Shown here piece after piece: positions 23,289 to 33,349 of a stretch of DNA of 64,000 nt (position 1 is the stretch's first letter; every line of letters starts with the position of its first letter). Origin of the DNA: an uncultured Victivallis sp. (GTDB lineage Bacteria; Verrucomicrobiota; Lentisphaeria; Victivallales; Victivallaceae); assembly GCA_944389815.1 (NCBI GenBank), contig CALXNS010000034.1, positions 1-64,000 of the forward strand, written 5' to 3'. Position numbers and translations under genes: made by a program. A model generated the notes under the pieces. That model saw only the letters and a list, made by a program, of their open reading frames with translations, was not told where the DNA came from and did not search any database.

Positions 23289-26246
23289 CTATTTCAATTG
23301 AAACACCTTGTACAAAAATGGATACTTCATTTCGCCGATCCCCTCAGTCACCCCCAGCCAGTAGTTACGGCCGGTGCCGTTGTTCTGGTTGACGATGAAA
23401 TTGAACCGGAAAAACCGCCCCGGCTCGGGAGCGAGTTTCCCCAGTTGCGACCACGGCAACGCAATCCGATACCGGGTGAGGTGTTTCGCATCGTCCCGGG
23501 TGATCTCCACTTTTGACTCCGGAACCGGCATTCCGATGTCGTTGGCCGGCGACCAGGTTTTTTCGAGATGGGGACCTTCATCGTCCAGCCAGGCGATGAA
23601 TTCCACGTCGTTTTCATTGTATTCGAACACATTCTCCCGCCCGTCATTGAGCGAATCGACCGCAAGCTGCAGCGAATCGGCATGCCATTTGCGATATTTC
23701 GCGGAAGACGGCGTGTGGACGGGATCGGTCACATCGACGTCGAGATAAAGACACTTTTCATCATACGAGAGAGCGTATTCCGCAGAAAGATCCTGCGCCG
23801 ATTTCCAATCGATCCCCGGGTCCGGCGGATAAATGAAACGCCGTTCCCCGAGCAGATGCCGCGGAACGGCTTCCGCCGCGCCGGCAGCGGGGCGTTTCCC
23901 GCAGCTCTCGAGTGTCTCGGGATCGAAAACAACCGTCATCGTTCCCGCGTCCGAAGTGAATGTTACGGGAATTTCGCCCGCCGGGCGCGCGTCATCGGTC
24001 TCCCAGTTCACCACAAGCGACTTCAACATGCCGGGGGCAAGTTTCGTGCGCCACGCTTTCGCCCCCGGAGCGGAAATCGTCACCTCCTGCCGGGTCGGCA
24101 GATTGTTGCGGAACGTTCCCGCCAGCCGGTTGCCGGTGTCGGAGAAGAAACTGACCGTGAACGGCGTCACCGCAATCCGCGCCGCCTTGATCGATTCAAG
24201 CAGTTCAGTTCCGTCATTGCCGTCGGTGTCGCACTCCAGACGAATCGGAGTTTCCGAAAGCGGAATGACTACTTCATTTTCCTCCTCGGTCAATGCGAGA
24301 CGCTTTCCGAAAAGATCGAATCCGGCAATATCGCCCGCAATTTTACCGATCCTCAGTTCGGAAATATCCCCTCCCCCGCGCCAGACCAGGCAGAAGACGC
24401 GTCCGTCATGCCGCCGGAATGGGTATACCCGCAGATCCGCTTCGTAAATCGGCTCAAGCGGCGTGGCCTCTTCGAGCAGTTGAGCAAGATTGGCATAGAA
24501 CACCGTCGCCGCGAGCGGTTCGTATTCCTCCCGCCACAATCCGTACTGGAAAAAATCGCGCTCGTAACATCCCTGCGCCTTGAACCACATAACGCGTTCA
24601 ACCTCCTTCACCGAACGGATCAGAATCAGCGCCCGCGCCACGTAATTGGAATAGGTGCGGTACGTCGCCGAATCGAGTTTCTCGCGCCGGTCGTAACTCC
24701 AGCCGACCTCCCCGGCCCACAACGGCCTGCCGCCGGTCAACTTCGCCCGATCCATCAAATGCTTGCGAATGTAGAAGTCCGCCGGAACCGATTTCAAACG
24801 CGGCCCGATGTAACGACTTCCGGTATAGGGATGCGGCGCAAAGAGGTCGATCTGTGCGCCGTCGGCGGATTTCTCCGCCTGCGTGACGAACGCCGAATCC
24901 CCCGCACCACCGGAAACCGGCATCGCTCCGACCGGAAGATCCGGACGCACCTCCTTGAAAAACGCACTCGCAAGAGCGACGACTTCGCCGTAATATTTCG
25001 CCGCCTCCACCCGATCGGACTTCAGGCGCGACGGGTAGGTTTGATCCGGTTCGTTTTCGATCTCCCAGGCGCGGACGTTCTCCGGCACGGAACGGCCGAG
25101 GGCATGGAGAAACCGGCGCAACGCCTCCACATCCCGGATCTTCCCATCCGGCCCCACATACGCCTGAGGCGCCTGTTCCAGAATCCGCAGCGAAAAATAA
25201 ACGGCAAGATTGTATTTCCCCAGTTCCTCAAGATCGCCGAAACGGAAATCGTATTCCCCCGGCGTCTTTTCCAGATATCCCCACAACGGCATATATCTGA
25301 CCCATTTTGCCCCGATGCGCGCCAACGCCTCATTGGCCACCCGCGTGCTGTCGGGATGGACGCCGAAAAACGATCTCTCCGCCGGAATCTTCAACGGTTC
25401 CGGAACCACACCGAACGGCATCGCATCCGAAGCGGCCACCTTTCCCGTCGCATCCTCGGTCAACGTGGCGGTCACCAGATAATATCCGTTTTTCAGCACG
25501 TCACCCGCCGGAGCGGAGTAAGCGTAACGCACGACGGGATTTTCCGCATCAAGCACAATTGAAATTTCTTCCGCCCGAACCTCCGCGCCGTAAAAATCCT
25601 CCGTCCGGATCCGCAGCGTGCCGCGGAAGGGTTCGATCTCCTGCCGCCCCTCCCCCGCAACTTCACGCAGGACGCCGATGTTGAGCGAAGGCAATGAATC
25701 CCCTTCATAAACGATGTTGCCCGCATAACCGGTCCGATCGATCTGAAGAAGATACGGCGCCGCCGGCCGGAAAGGTTCCGCCGCCGTGCCGGAGTTGAGC
25801 ATCAGATCGTCGATGCGGGCACGCCGGTTTTCCGGAAGATAAAACGTGAGGTAAATATCATGATTGCGCTCCGACGCCGGAATCGGAACTTCAAACGTCC
25901 GCCACTCCTCCGTAAGATCGCAACTCCTCCCTGCCAGATTGCCGTAAAGCACGTGCGCGACCGCCGCGTGAAGCGTCACCGGCCCGCCGACGGAACGGGC
26001 CTTGAAGCTCAATACGTAAGAATTTCCCTTACGGACGACGTCGTAAAGAATCGGACTGTGATTGTAGGTGTCATGCAACTCCAGCACGTGATTGTGTCGT
26101 TCCGCAGTCTCCTCCGACACGACGCTTCCGCCCTTGAATCGAGCCGAACCGGTTTCAAACGAGGCGTCCCACGGGAGAAGATTTCCGGCGGATACGCAAA
26201 TGGAGGATGCAAGAAGACAACTTTCCAGACAGAAGGATTTCCTCAT
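23289..26246 (-). CDS. Secreted GH-A clan hydrolase with CBM9-like tail
   Basis: A 985-residue secreted enzyme. A short signal peptide (MRKSFCLESCLLASSICVSA) leads into a carbohydrate-binding-like jelly roll (WDASFETG to ~residue 170). The catalytic barrel spans about 290-600: Glu399 in WEIENEPDQTYP is the predicted acid/base and Glu513 in LWAGEVGWSYD the nucleophile, as in GH5/GH39-type clan-A enzymes. After linker beta domains, the last ~180 residues match family 9 carbohydrate-binding modules (LYLDVDVTDPVH, WHADSLQLAVD). The start is 4 bp after the stop of the upstream carbohydrate-binding-like gene, and the transcript ends at the terminator at 23214. The target may be a complex plant or host glycan; specificity is not assigned. 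Confidence 0.85.
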   Translation of the reverse strand: MRKSFCLESCLLASSICVSAGNLLPWDASFETGSARFKGGSVVSEETAERHNHVLELHDTYNHSPILYDVVRKGNSYVLSFKARSVGGPVTLHAAVAHVLYGNLAGRSCDLTEEWRTFEVPIPASERNHDIYLTFYLPENRRARIDDLMLNSGTAAEPFRPAAPYLLQIDRTGYAGNIVYEGDSLPSLNIGVLREVAGEGRQEIEPFRGTLRIRTEDFYGAEVRAEEISIVLDAENPVVRYAYSAPAGDVLKNGYYLVTATLTEDATGKVAASDAMPFGVVPEPLKIPAERSFFGVHPDSTRVANEALARIGAKWVRYMPLWGYLEKTPGEYDFRFGDLEELGKYNLAVYFSLRILEQAPQAYVGPDGKIRDVEALRRFLHALGRSVPENVRAWEIENEPDQTYPSRLKSDRVEAAKYYGEVVALASAFFKEVRPDLPVGAMPVSGGAGDSAFVTQAEKSADGAQIDLFAPHPYTGSRYIGPRLKSVPADFYIRKHLMDRAKLTGGRPLWAGEVGWSYDRREKLDSATYRTYSNYVARALILIRSVKEVERVMWFKAQGCYERDFFQYGLWREEYEPLAATVFYANLAQLLEEATPLEPIYEADLRVYPFRRHDGRVFCLVWRGGGDISELRIGKIAGDIAGFDLFGKRLALTEEENEVVIPLSETPIRLECDTDGNDGTELLESIKAARIAVTPFTVSFFSDTGNRLAGTFRNNLPTRQEVTISAPGAKAWRTKLAPGMLKSLVVNWETDDARPAGEIPVTFTSDAGTMTVVFDPETLESCGKRPAAGAAEAVPRHLLGERRFIYPPDPGIDWKSAQDLSAEYALSYDEKCLYLDVDVTDPVHTPSSAKYRKWHADSLQLAVDSLNDGRENVFEYNENDVEFIAWLDDEGPHLEKTWSPANDIGMPVPESKVEITRDDAKHLTRYRIALPWSQLGKLAPEPGRFFRFNFIVNQNNGTGRNYWLGVTEGIGEMKYPFLYKVFQLK

Positions 26247-26250
26247 CGCA

Positions 26251-26835
26251 TTATTCGCCTTTTTCAGAAAATTTCACATCCGCGATCGACAATTCGCCCT
26301 CCGACGGATTCGCATTCTGGAAAAATACCGCAAGCAGCGTCGCATCGGCTCTCATCGTCCCCGCGGGAATTTCGATCTGGAACGTCTTCCAGTCAAACGT
26401 CCCCGAAACCGGCGTCTTTTTCAATACATCGTCGCTCTTTTCCAGAACGGTCCAGCCGAGCACCTGATGTTTCCCTTCGGCATCTTTTTTGAATTCGAGC
26501 AGTTGCACCTTGATTACATTCGCAGCGACATTCTCTCCGGCAAGCGAAAATTCGAGCACGTAATTTTTCCCCGGCTCCACCGGAAACTCCTGCGTCCGGA
26601 AGAAACGCGGCGTCGTATCGCCCGGCACCGTGAACACAAAATATTTTTTCCCCGGAGCGGTTTCATCCTCTTCGAACCGTCCCGGCACCGTCCGACCTTT
26701 GTGAGCTTCGTAATTCCAGTAATTCTGCGCTTCGCTGAAGTTGCCGTTGCGGATCAAATTTTCCGCTCCGGTGAGCGCAAAACCGCCCAGAAACAGCATT
26801 GCCGCCGAACAAGTCAACACTACCGTATTTTTCAT
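26251..26835 (-). CDS. Secreted carbohydrate-binding-like protein
   Basis: A 194-residue protein with an N-terminal signal peptide (hydrophobic segment ending near TGAEN). The mature part begins NLIRNGNFSEAQNYWN, the typical opening of CBM4/9-type or related jelly-roll carbohydrate-binding modules, and continues with RFFRTQEFPVEPGKNYVLEF and a C-terminal LSIADVKFSEK strand. No catalytic domain is present. The start at 26835 has AGGAGAGG upstream; the longer frame to 26907 is improbable. It lies between the pseudopilin and the GH-A enzyme in one minus-strand unit, and could present substrate to the enzyme or bind released oligosaccharides. Binding specificity unknown. Confidence 0.82.
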   Translation of the reverse strand: MKNTVVLTCSAAMLFLGGFALTGAENLIRNGNFSEAQNYWNYEAHKGRTVPGRFEEDETAPGKKYFVFTVPGDTTPRFFRTQEFPVEPGKNYVLEFSLAGENVAANVIKVQLLEFKKDAEGKHQVLGWTVLEKSDDVLKKTPVSGTFDWKTFQIEIPAGTMRADATLLAVFFQNANPSEGELSIADVKFSEKGE

Positions 26836-26950
26836 TGTTTCCTCTCCTTTGAATTTTTGATTATTACGGTTGTTATTTATTCCGGGTTGTTTTTTTCGTG
26901 TAAGCAACAGAAAAACGCAGGAAACTTCCGGCGTTTCCTGCCAGGATCCA

Positions 26951-27727
<777 letters not shown>

Positions 27728-28039
27728 TCCAACACTCCCGATTATGATTGCTGTCGCTCAGTTGTTTTTATTATCCAATCGCTGCAAGCCGTCAACGACT
27801 CCTTGCCTCAAACCCAGGGCGGTTGCGTTGCGGCTCAAGCCTTACCGTTCTCTTTAAGTATACCCAAAAAAAAACAAAAGCAAACTTTTTTTGATATTTT
27901 TTTGATTTTTTTTATTTTTATTCAAATAATATCCCTGTTTTTGGTAAAAAAATGGAATTTTTTTGATATCAAGCCTTGATTTTTGCGCAAAAATTTGGTA
28001 CTCTATATATAAACAAAGCTCGAACCCGAGGATTTTATC
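27728..28039. other. 312-bp divergent intergenic region, extremely A/T-tract rich
   Basis: Between the pseudopilin unit (minus) and the Gfo/Idh/MocA operon (plus). Positions 27866-27965 consist largely of A or T tracts, which suggests curved DNA or UP elements. A TATACT on the minus strand (27862-27857) could be the -10 for the pseudopilin, giving a ~120-nt leader. The plus-strand promoter is listed separately. No gene or RNA seen. Confidence 0.6.
27976..28004 (+). promoter_or_regulatory. Promoter of the Gfo/heparinase operon with 16-bp palindrome in the spacer
   Basis: TTGATT at 27976-27981, 17-bp spacer, TACTCT at 27999-28004; a TATATA at 28004-28009 is an alternative -10. The spacer carries ATTTTTGCGCAAAAAT (27979-27994), a perfect palindrome centred between the two boxes, as expected for a repressor site. 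Confidence 0.6.
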
Positions 28040-28954
28040 ATGCTCACAGTCGCAATCATCGGCGCGGGAGAACACTCCCGTCTGCATCACGGCGCAGCGC
28101 TGCACGCGTTGCGCAACCGGCTGGGCCGGTTGTCCGTAACGGATTTAAATCGGAACGCCGCCGAAGCGTTTCAACGCGACTACGAACTCGACCGCGCCTA
28201 TGACCGGATGGAAACCATGCTCGACGCCGAACAGCCCGACGCGGTCATCGCCGTCACCCCCGTGAACGTAACCGGAAAAGTCTTCCGGGAACTGGTGAAA
28301 TATCACATCCCGCTCCTGATGGAAAAACCATTCGGCGCGAATGCCGTCGAATCCCGTTCGCTTCATGAACTGGCGGTGCAGTCGCAGACCAAGCTCATGG
28401 TCTCCTTCAACCGCCGCTTTTCGCCGGTCATCACCCGGATGCGTGAAATGCTCCGCGGACGCAGTGTCGAACATCTCGCAGGAACAATGGCCCGCACTCA
28501 CCGGCACGATAAAGATTTCATCCACACCACCGCAATCCACCTCTTCGATATTCTCAATTATTTTGCCGGCGACGTGGCACCGCAGTCCGTCGAAGCGGGC
28601 GCATTGCTGCAGAACCGCAGTGCGCTCTTCCATTACCCCGGTGGAATTACCGCATCGGTCGCCATTCATCCGGACTGCGGACGGCTCGCGGAATGTTACG
28701 ACATCATCGGCGACGGGTTTTACATCGAAGCGGATTATTTTTCCGGTTGCCGCCTCTATGAAGATGGCCGCGTCGTCGACGAATACCGTATTCCGCCGGA
28801 TTCGCCGCTGGCGTTCCGCGAAGGCGCCGTCGCCGAACTGGAGCATTTCATCGATCAGATCGAATCGCATCAGCCGCATTTCGCCTCCACCAGCGCCAAT
28901 GCGCTCCACGCGGCCATGGCGGCGGAACGAATCCCGGAAATGGTGAACTTATGA
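28040..28954 (+). CDS. Gfo/Idh/MocA-family oxidoreductase
   Basis: A 304-residue NAD(P)-dependent oxidoreductase. The Rossmann fold begins at once: TVAIIGAGEHSRLHHG is the variant GxGxxS/A nucleotide motif. The catalytic EKP signature appears as LLMEKPFGANAVESR, and a His in the HTTAIHLFDILNYFAG segment corresponds to the catalytic region. It is somewhat shorter than the common 330-400 residues. Members oxidise, reduce or isomerise sugars and sugar acids. It is first in a plus-strand operon and overlaps the heparinase-like gene by ATGA, so it probably processes the product of that enzyme. Exact substrate unknown. Confidence 0.88.
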   Translation: MLTVAIIGAGEHSRLHHGAALHALRNRLGRLSVTDLNRNAAEAFQRDYELDRAYDRMETMLDAEQPDAVIAVTPVNVTGKVFRELVKYHIPLLMEKPFGANAVESRSLHELAVQSQTKLMVSFNRRFSPVITRMREMLRGRSVEHLAGTMARTHRHDKDFIHTTAIHLFDILNYFAGDVAPQSVEAGALLQNRSALFHYPGGITASVAIHPDCGRLAECYDIIGDGFYIEADYFSGCRLYEDGRVVDEYRIPPDSPLAFREGAVAELEHFIDQIESHQPHFASTSANALHAAMAAERIPEMVNL

Positions 28955-31272
28955 AACTGCATTTCGACTGCCTGACGCCCGGCATGTATGAATTGATTTA
29001 CCGGTTCCGCGCGCGGCAATTCGATCCGGAACAACTCTTCTTCAACGTCGACGGCCGCCGCTCCGGCCCGTGGGATTACGCCCCGTGGACGGCGCCGAAC
29101 GCCGGGGCGTGCGTGTTGCCGCGCGTGTGCGTTTCCGGTTCGGAGATCGACCGGACGACCGCGCGGGTCTTCGTCCCCCGGGCCGAAGAACTCGAACGGA
29201 GGGAATTCAGCGGCAGCATCGGCTTCGAAGTAAAACAATACGGCAGCATCGAACTGGAACTCGAAACCGATCTGCCGCACCCGGAGTGGATCTCGACGGA
29301 AATCCATCCTCTCGCAGATTTCAAAGATTTTTCCATCACCCGGGAATCCATTCGTCCGGAACAGCGTTTCCTGATCGAAACTTTTTCCATCGATGAACTG
29401 CGACGCGCCTGGCGCCGGAATGAATGCTGCCGGAGAATCGACGCGATTCTGGATGACTGCGGCCGGTTCGATCCGCCGCGGACGCAGCAGGAGGCCAATG
29501 GCGTAAGTTCACAATTTCTCAAGGGAACCAGCCATCCCTATGAAGATGACTGCGTCTTCTGGGGGGATTATCTTCTGGCGCTCGGATTGCGCCGGCTGAT
29601 CCTGAAACGCGACGACGATTTGAAACAACTCCGCCAATGGATCGAAGCATTGATCGCGCTTCCGATCTGGGGACGGGATTCCGATCCCGACGGGCGGGAC
29701 TGCGACAACGATCTCACCGCCGATTTTCACATGCTCGGGCTGACGTTCGCCGTCAGCTTCAACGCCGGAGATTTCGAACCGGAACTCCTCCGACGCATCC
29801 GGGAAAAAATCGCCGTTCAGGCGCGGAAAATGCGCCGCTGGATCGTCAGCGCCCGCAGTTCATGGCCGGGGGTGATCTCCCAGAATCACGCCTACTTCGG
29901 TTATCAGACGCTGATTCTGGCGGGACTGGCGCTTCTGGCAGATGAACATTATTCCATGGAAGCGCTCGATTTTCTTCAGATCGGCGCGGCTGCGTTCCGC
30001 CGTTTCAAAGATTGCCTGCCGTCGGACGGCTCTTACGCCGAAGGAGTGGGATATGTTCCGTTCGGACTGCAGGGTTTGATGCCGTCGCTCCTGCTGCTCA
30101 CGCAAACCACCGGAAAATCAGAGTGGATTCCCCGCCGCTGGCTGGAAAAACATCTCGCGGCGATGAACGCCTTCATCGCCGATCCGCCGGGAGACGGCTT
30201 GTTCATCGATGACGCGGTCGGAGTGTTCCCGGTCAACATCTCCGTGGTGGAATGGGTGTTTCATCATGCAAATTCCCAGGAAACGAAACAAATTGCGCAG
30301 GAACTTCTCCGGAAATACCGGATCTTTTCCGCGAATCATCCCGAAGACCGCGCAACCGAAGTTCGCTGGCTCTGCCACGACACCTGGCGTTTTCTTTTCG
30401 CTCCGGACGGCGTGCCCGCCACGGAGTTGACCGGAACGCCGCGCTCCGCCGCCGCGCTTGAATACACACTTCTTCCTCAAGCGGGCTGTTTCATCGCCGA
30501 TCCCGCACCCGGAATGAAGGTGATTTTTCTGGCGGGCCCGCCGCACGGGCACGAATTGTTCGGACGAGAAAGACACACCTATTCCTATGGGCACCATCAC
30601 CCGGACGCGGGGAACATCCTGCTGCAGGATGAGGGACGCTGGATTCTGGCGGACACCGGGTATTCGCTCTGCAAATCCAGCGCCGAACACAACATTCTCC
30701 TGATCGACGGTCACGGCCAGCACAACGACAATTATCCGTGGACGCCGCCGCCGCCGTGGGAGATCGTCCCGGAGAAAATCCGCCTCCGCGACTTCGGCGG
30801 CAACCGGATCCGCGCCGGACTCGATCTCGGCTGCTTTTATCCGCGGCAGCTCGCATTGCGGAACTGGAACCGTTCCTGCTGGATCGTCGGAGAGGCGATC
30901 GCGGTCGTCGATGAGGTGCGGTGTTTCCAACCGCGCCGGATGACCCTTCAATGGGTCTCCGAATACGCGTGGCACAGACAAAACGAGATGACGTTTCACA
31001 ACGATGCCGGGTGGCGGCTGACCTTATATGGAGACGCCCGCGAAACGCGCACGGATCAAATCCGTCCCTGCCGTCGCTGGCAATCCGCTGAAATCAAATA
31101 TTTTCACCGTCTGCAGATAAGCAATGTCGATGAAAATGCGACCGAATTCACCTTGCTCTCCATATTCCGCCGGGCGGAGTCTCCCGGAACGGATGAAGCA
31201 CTGCTCGATTTCCTGCGTCGGGAAACGGCTGACGCGGTCGCACCTGTACATTCTGCGGAGGCGGAAAAATGA
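28951..31272 (+). CDS. Heparinase II/III-like polysaccharide lyase
   Basis: A 773-residue protein. The central alpha/alpha toroid spans about residues 130-470 (SQNHAYFGYQTLILAGLALL, LPSDGSYAEGVGYVPFG). The C-terminal beta-sandwich contains YGHHHPDAGNILLQDEGRWI with His548-550, followed by LADTGYSLCKSSAEHNILLI, the diagnostic heparinase II/III-like signature. Such enzymes cleave uronic-acid polysaccharides (heparin, alginate, ulvan-like) by beta-elimination. No signal peptide is seen, so it probably acts on imported oligosaccharides. It overlaps genes on both sides by 4 bp, tightly coupling it with the oxidoreductase and the TIM-barrel protein. Substrate specificity is open. Confidence 0.87.
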   Translation: MKLHFDCLTPGMYELIYRFRARQFDPEQLFFNVDGRRSGPWDYAPWTAPNAGACVLPRVCVSGSEIDRTTARVFVPRAEELERREFSGSIGFEVKQYGSIELELETDLPHPEWISTEIHPLADFKDFSITRESIRPEQRFLIETFSIDELRRAWRRNECCRRIDAILDDCGRFDPPRTQQEANGVSSQFLKGTSHPYEDDCVFWGDYLLALGLRRLILKRDDDLKQLRQWIEALIALPIWGRDSDPDGRDCDNDLTADFHMLGLTFAVSFNAGDFEPELLRRIREKIAVQARKMRRWIVSARSSWPGVISQNHAYFGYQTLILAGLALLADEHYSMEALDFLQIGAAAFRRFKDCLPSDGSYAEGVGYVPFGLQGLMPSLLLLTQTTGKSEWIPRRWLEKHLAAMNAFIADPPGDGLFIDDAVGVFPVNISVVEWVFHHANSQETKQIAQELLRKYRIFSANHPEDRATEVRWLCHDTWRFLFAPDGVPATELTGTPRSAAALEYTLLPQAGCFIADPAPGMKVIFLAGPPHGHELFGRERHTYSYGHHHPDAGNILLQDEGRWILADTGYSLCKSSAEHNILLIDGHGQHNDNYPWTPPPPWEIVPEKIRLRDFGGNRIRAGLDLGCFYPRQLALRNWNRSCWIVGEAIAVVDEVRCFQPRRMTLQWVSEYAWHRQNEMTFHNDAGWRLTLYGDARETRTDQIRPCRRWQSAEIKYFHRLQISNVDENATEFTLLSIFRRAESPGTDEALLDFLRRETADAVAPVHSAEAEK

Positions 31273-32063
31273 CTTCACCTCTGAATGACAAAATCTCCCA
31301 CCCGCCAATCCCGTGGGGCATTTCCACTCTCGGGTGTCCGGAATTGTCGCTCGAAGAGGCGGCGCGTCTGGCGGACCGGTTCGGAATTTTCTTTCTCGAA
31401 CTGCGCGCGCTGGAGAATTCGCTTGCACTGGAATCGATTCTGACACGCCCGGAGAATTCATCTCTCATGGCCGAACTCTGCGCCGCCGGCAGGATCCGGA
31501 TGATCGACAGCACCTTCTGGTGCTGCGACCCGACGGAGGAGTCGTTCGACGAATTGTGCGCTCTTGCGGCGATGGCGGATCGATATCACGTGCCGTTTGT
31601 ACGCATTTTCGGCACCCGGAGCCAGACGCGGCCGACGGAATCTCAACTCGTTGAAGGCGAACGATCCATCAAACACTTTCTTTGGCAAAATTTCGCATGT
31701 CGCCTGGTACTGGAAACCCATGACGGATTCTCTGCGGCGGCGGATTGCGCCGCCTTCGCGGCACGATTTCAATTGCCGCCGGCGACACTCTGGGACGTTC
31801 ATCATACGCTTCATGCCGGGGAATCCCTCGAGACAAGTTTCCAGTTTCTGAAAGCAAGCATCGTTTCGTTCCACGTCAAGGATTGGGACGAAGAGGGCAA
31901 TGCCGTTCTTCCGGGGTGCGGCATTCTGCCGTGGCGGGAGTTGAGGCCGTATTTTGAACAATTGCCGGGGGTACCGGTCATATACGAATCCGAACGGTTG
32001 TGGGAGGCGGATTTCCCGCCGCTGGAAGAGGTTTTGCCGCAACTCGCGGAACAATGGAATTGA
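31269..32063 (+). CDS. TIM-barrel sugar isomerase/epimerase-like protein
   Basis: A 264-residue member of the xylose-isomerase-like TIM-barrel (AP endonuclease family 2) group. The metal-ligand pattern is visible: Glu in RLVLETHDGFS, Asp/His in LWDVHHTLHAG, His in VSFHVKDWDEEG and Glu in VIYESERLW. These enzymes isomerise or epimerise sugars such as inosose, tagatose or hydroxypyruvate-type substrates. It overlaps the heparinase-like stop as ATGA and ends the enzyme operon, so it likely acts on the sugar acid released by lyase and oxidoreductase. An independent promoter for the AraC gene overlaps its stop. Reaction not assigned. Confidence 0.85.
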   Translation: MTSPLNDKISHPPIPWGISTLGCPELSLEEAARLADRFGIFFLELRALENSLALESILTRPENSSLMAELCAAGRIRMIDSTFWCCDPTEESFDELCALAAMADRYHVPFVRIFGTRSQTRPTESQLVEGERSIKHFLWQNFACRLVLETHDGFSAAADCAAFAARFQLPPATLWDVHHTLHAGESLETSFQFLKASIVSFHVKDWDEEGNAVLPGCGILPWRELRPYFEQLPGVPVIYESERLWEADFPPLEEVLPQLAEQWN

Positions 32064-32088
32064 AAGTGAAATTCATCGGTGTTATCTT
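32060..32088 (+). promoter_or_regulatory. Promoter of the AraC gene
   Basis: TTGAAA at 32060-32065, 17-bp spacer, TATCTT at 32083-32088. It overlaps the stop of the preceding TIM-barrel gene, so the regulator can be transcribed independently of the operon. Confidence 0.55.
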
Positions 32089-32132
32089 AAACGGGAAATG
32101 ACGAGAACATGATTCAATTGAGGAGCGACATC

Positions 32133-32966
32133 ATGATTCATTGCGGAAATCCGGTCGCCGCACTGATGGATTATCTGGCGAACCACCATCCGGTAGTGGT
32201 GTTCAGCAGCTGCGACATCGTGCAGCGCAACCGCGACATCGAACATCTGCACAAGGATCTTTATCAATTAAGTTGCGTGGCGGGCGGCGAAAGCGTTCTC
32301 AACTTTCAATCGATCCATCAGGAGATCCAGCCGAACACCTTCTACATCATCAACCCGAACGAACTGCACAGTTTCTACTCCAAACCCGGTCAGGTCGCTC
32401 AGGTTGCCACCTGCCGTTTTCAGTTGCCGGGTTATTCACACCCTCTGCTTCGGCCGCGGATCGCGCTTCCGCCGGAACGGATTGCCGAGGCGCTGGGATT
32501 GATCTATCAGATGCAGGCATTGAGGTTGAAGGAGACGCCTCAGGACGCGGTTCGCGCCGGGCTCCGGCTGGCGGAACTCCTTCTGCTGCTGGCGGAATAC
32601 TGTCCAGGTGAAGAAAAGGAGAAATATACCTCGCTGGTGAACACCGCTCTTGATTTCATCAACGAACATTTCCGTTCCGGCATCGGCGTCGACGCGGTAG
32701 CCACCGCCTGCGGAGTAAGCGGCAGTCATCTGTCGCGCACCTTCCGAAAAGAGATGGGGATCACGCCGCAGGCGTTCATCCACCGGCTCCGGCTGGGGTA
32801 CGCCCAGGAACGATTGTTCCGCACCGACATGAAAATCGCCGACATCGCCCGCGAAGCCGGCTTCGAAAACAGCAAAAACATGAACCTCGCCTTCAAGCGC
32901 ACCTGCAAAATGAGCGCGAGTTCCTTCCGCGCCCAATATCAGGAGAAAAACAAACTGGAAAAATAA
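32133..32966 (+). CDS. AraC-family transcriptional regulator
   Basis: A 277-residue regulator. The N-terminal sensor is a cupin-like barrel (DLYQLSCVAGGESVLN, NTFYIINPNELHSFYSKP). The C-terminal ~100 residues carry two helix-turn-helix motifs, SGIGVDAVATACGVSGSHLS and MKIADIAREAGFENSKNMNL, with the typical GITPQAFIHRLRL linker. I start at ATG 32133, which has a strong GAGGAG 9 bases upstream, rather than at 32109. It follows the Gfo/heparinase/TIM-barrel operon and is the natural candidate for its regulator. The stop is immediately followed by the start of the 95-residue membrane protein. Confidence 0.92.
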   Translation: MIHCGNPVAALMDYLANHHPVVVFSSCDIVQRNRDIEHLHKDLYQLSCVAGGESVLNFQSIHQEIQPNTFYIINPNELHSFYSKPGQVAQVATCRFQLPGYSHPLLRPRIALPPERIAEALGLIYQMQALRLKETPQDAVRAGLRLAELLLLLAEYCPGEEKEKYTSLVNTALDFINEHFRSGIGVDAVATACGVSGSHLSRTFRKEMGITPQAFIHRLRLGYAQERLFRTDMKIADIAREAGFENSKNMNLAFKRTCKMSASSFRAQYQEKNKLEK

Positions 32967-33254
32967 ATGAATCTCTGGGAAGCATTAATGATGCTCTGTT
33001 TCGGCATCGGCTGGCCGGTGGCGATTTACAAGACGGTCAGAGAAAAAAATCCGGCAGGGAAAAGCGTCGCCTTCTCCTGGATCATCGTCGCCGGTTATCT
33101 GGCCGGCATCATTCACAAACTCGACAACCCCGACTGGGTGCTTTTTTTGTACGTCATCAATACGGCAATGGTTCTGATCGATCTGGCATTGATGCATAAA
33201 TACCGCCACCGGAACAACCGCCCGCCGGCAGCCGTCTCCACGCAGCATCCTTGA
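32967..33254 (+). CDS. Small membrane protein resembling a SemiSWEET/PQ-loop unit
   Basis: A 95-residue protein with three predicted membrane helices. Helix 1 contains FGIGWPVAIYKTVREKNPAG, then KSVAFSWIIVAGYLAGI and a third helix VLFLYVINTAMVLIDLAL. The sequence around WPVAIYKT and GKS resembles the PQ-loop repeat of SemiSWEET sugar transporters, which are also three-helix proteins of about this length and work as dimers, but the Pro-Gln pair itself is replaced by Pro-Val. It starts directly after the AraC stop, without a gap, so it is co-translated with it. A sugar-transport role is a plausible inference from fold, size and context only. Confidence 0.7.
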   Translation: MNLWEALMMLCFGIGWPVAIYKTVREKNPAGKSVAFSWIIVAGYLAGIIHKLDNPDWVLFLYVINTAMVLIDLALMHKYRHRNNRPPAAVSTQHP

Positions 33255-33349
33255 ACATTGCCGCCGGCCTTCCTCTGCCGCACAGCAGCCCCCGTCAAGT
33301 CTCGCCGTGGAGGACGACGAAAAATTCCCCGGAAAATTTATTCCGGAAA

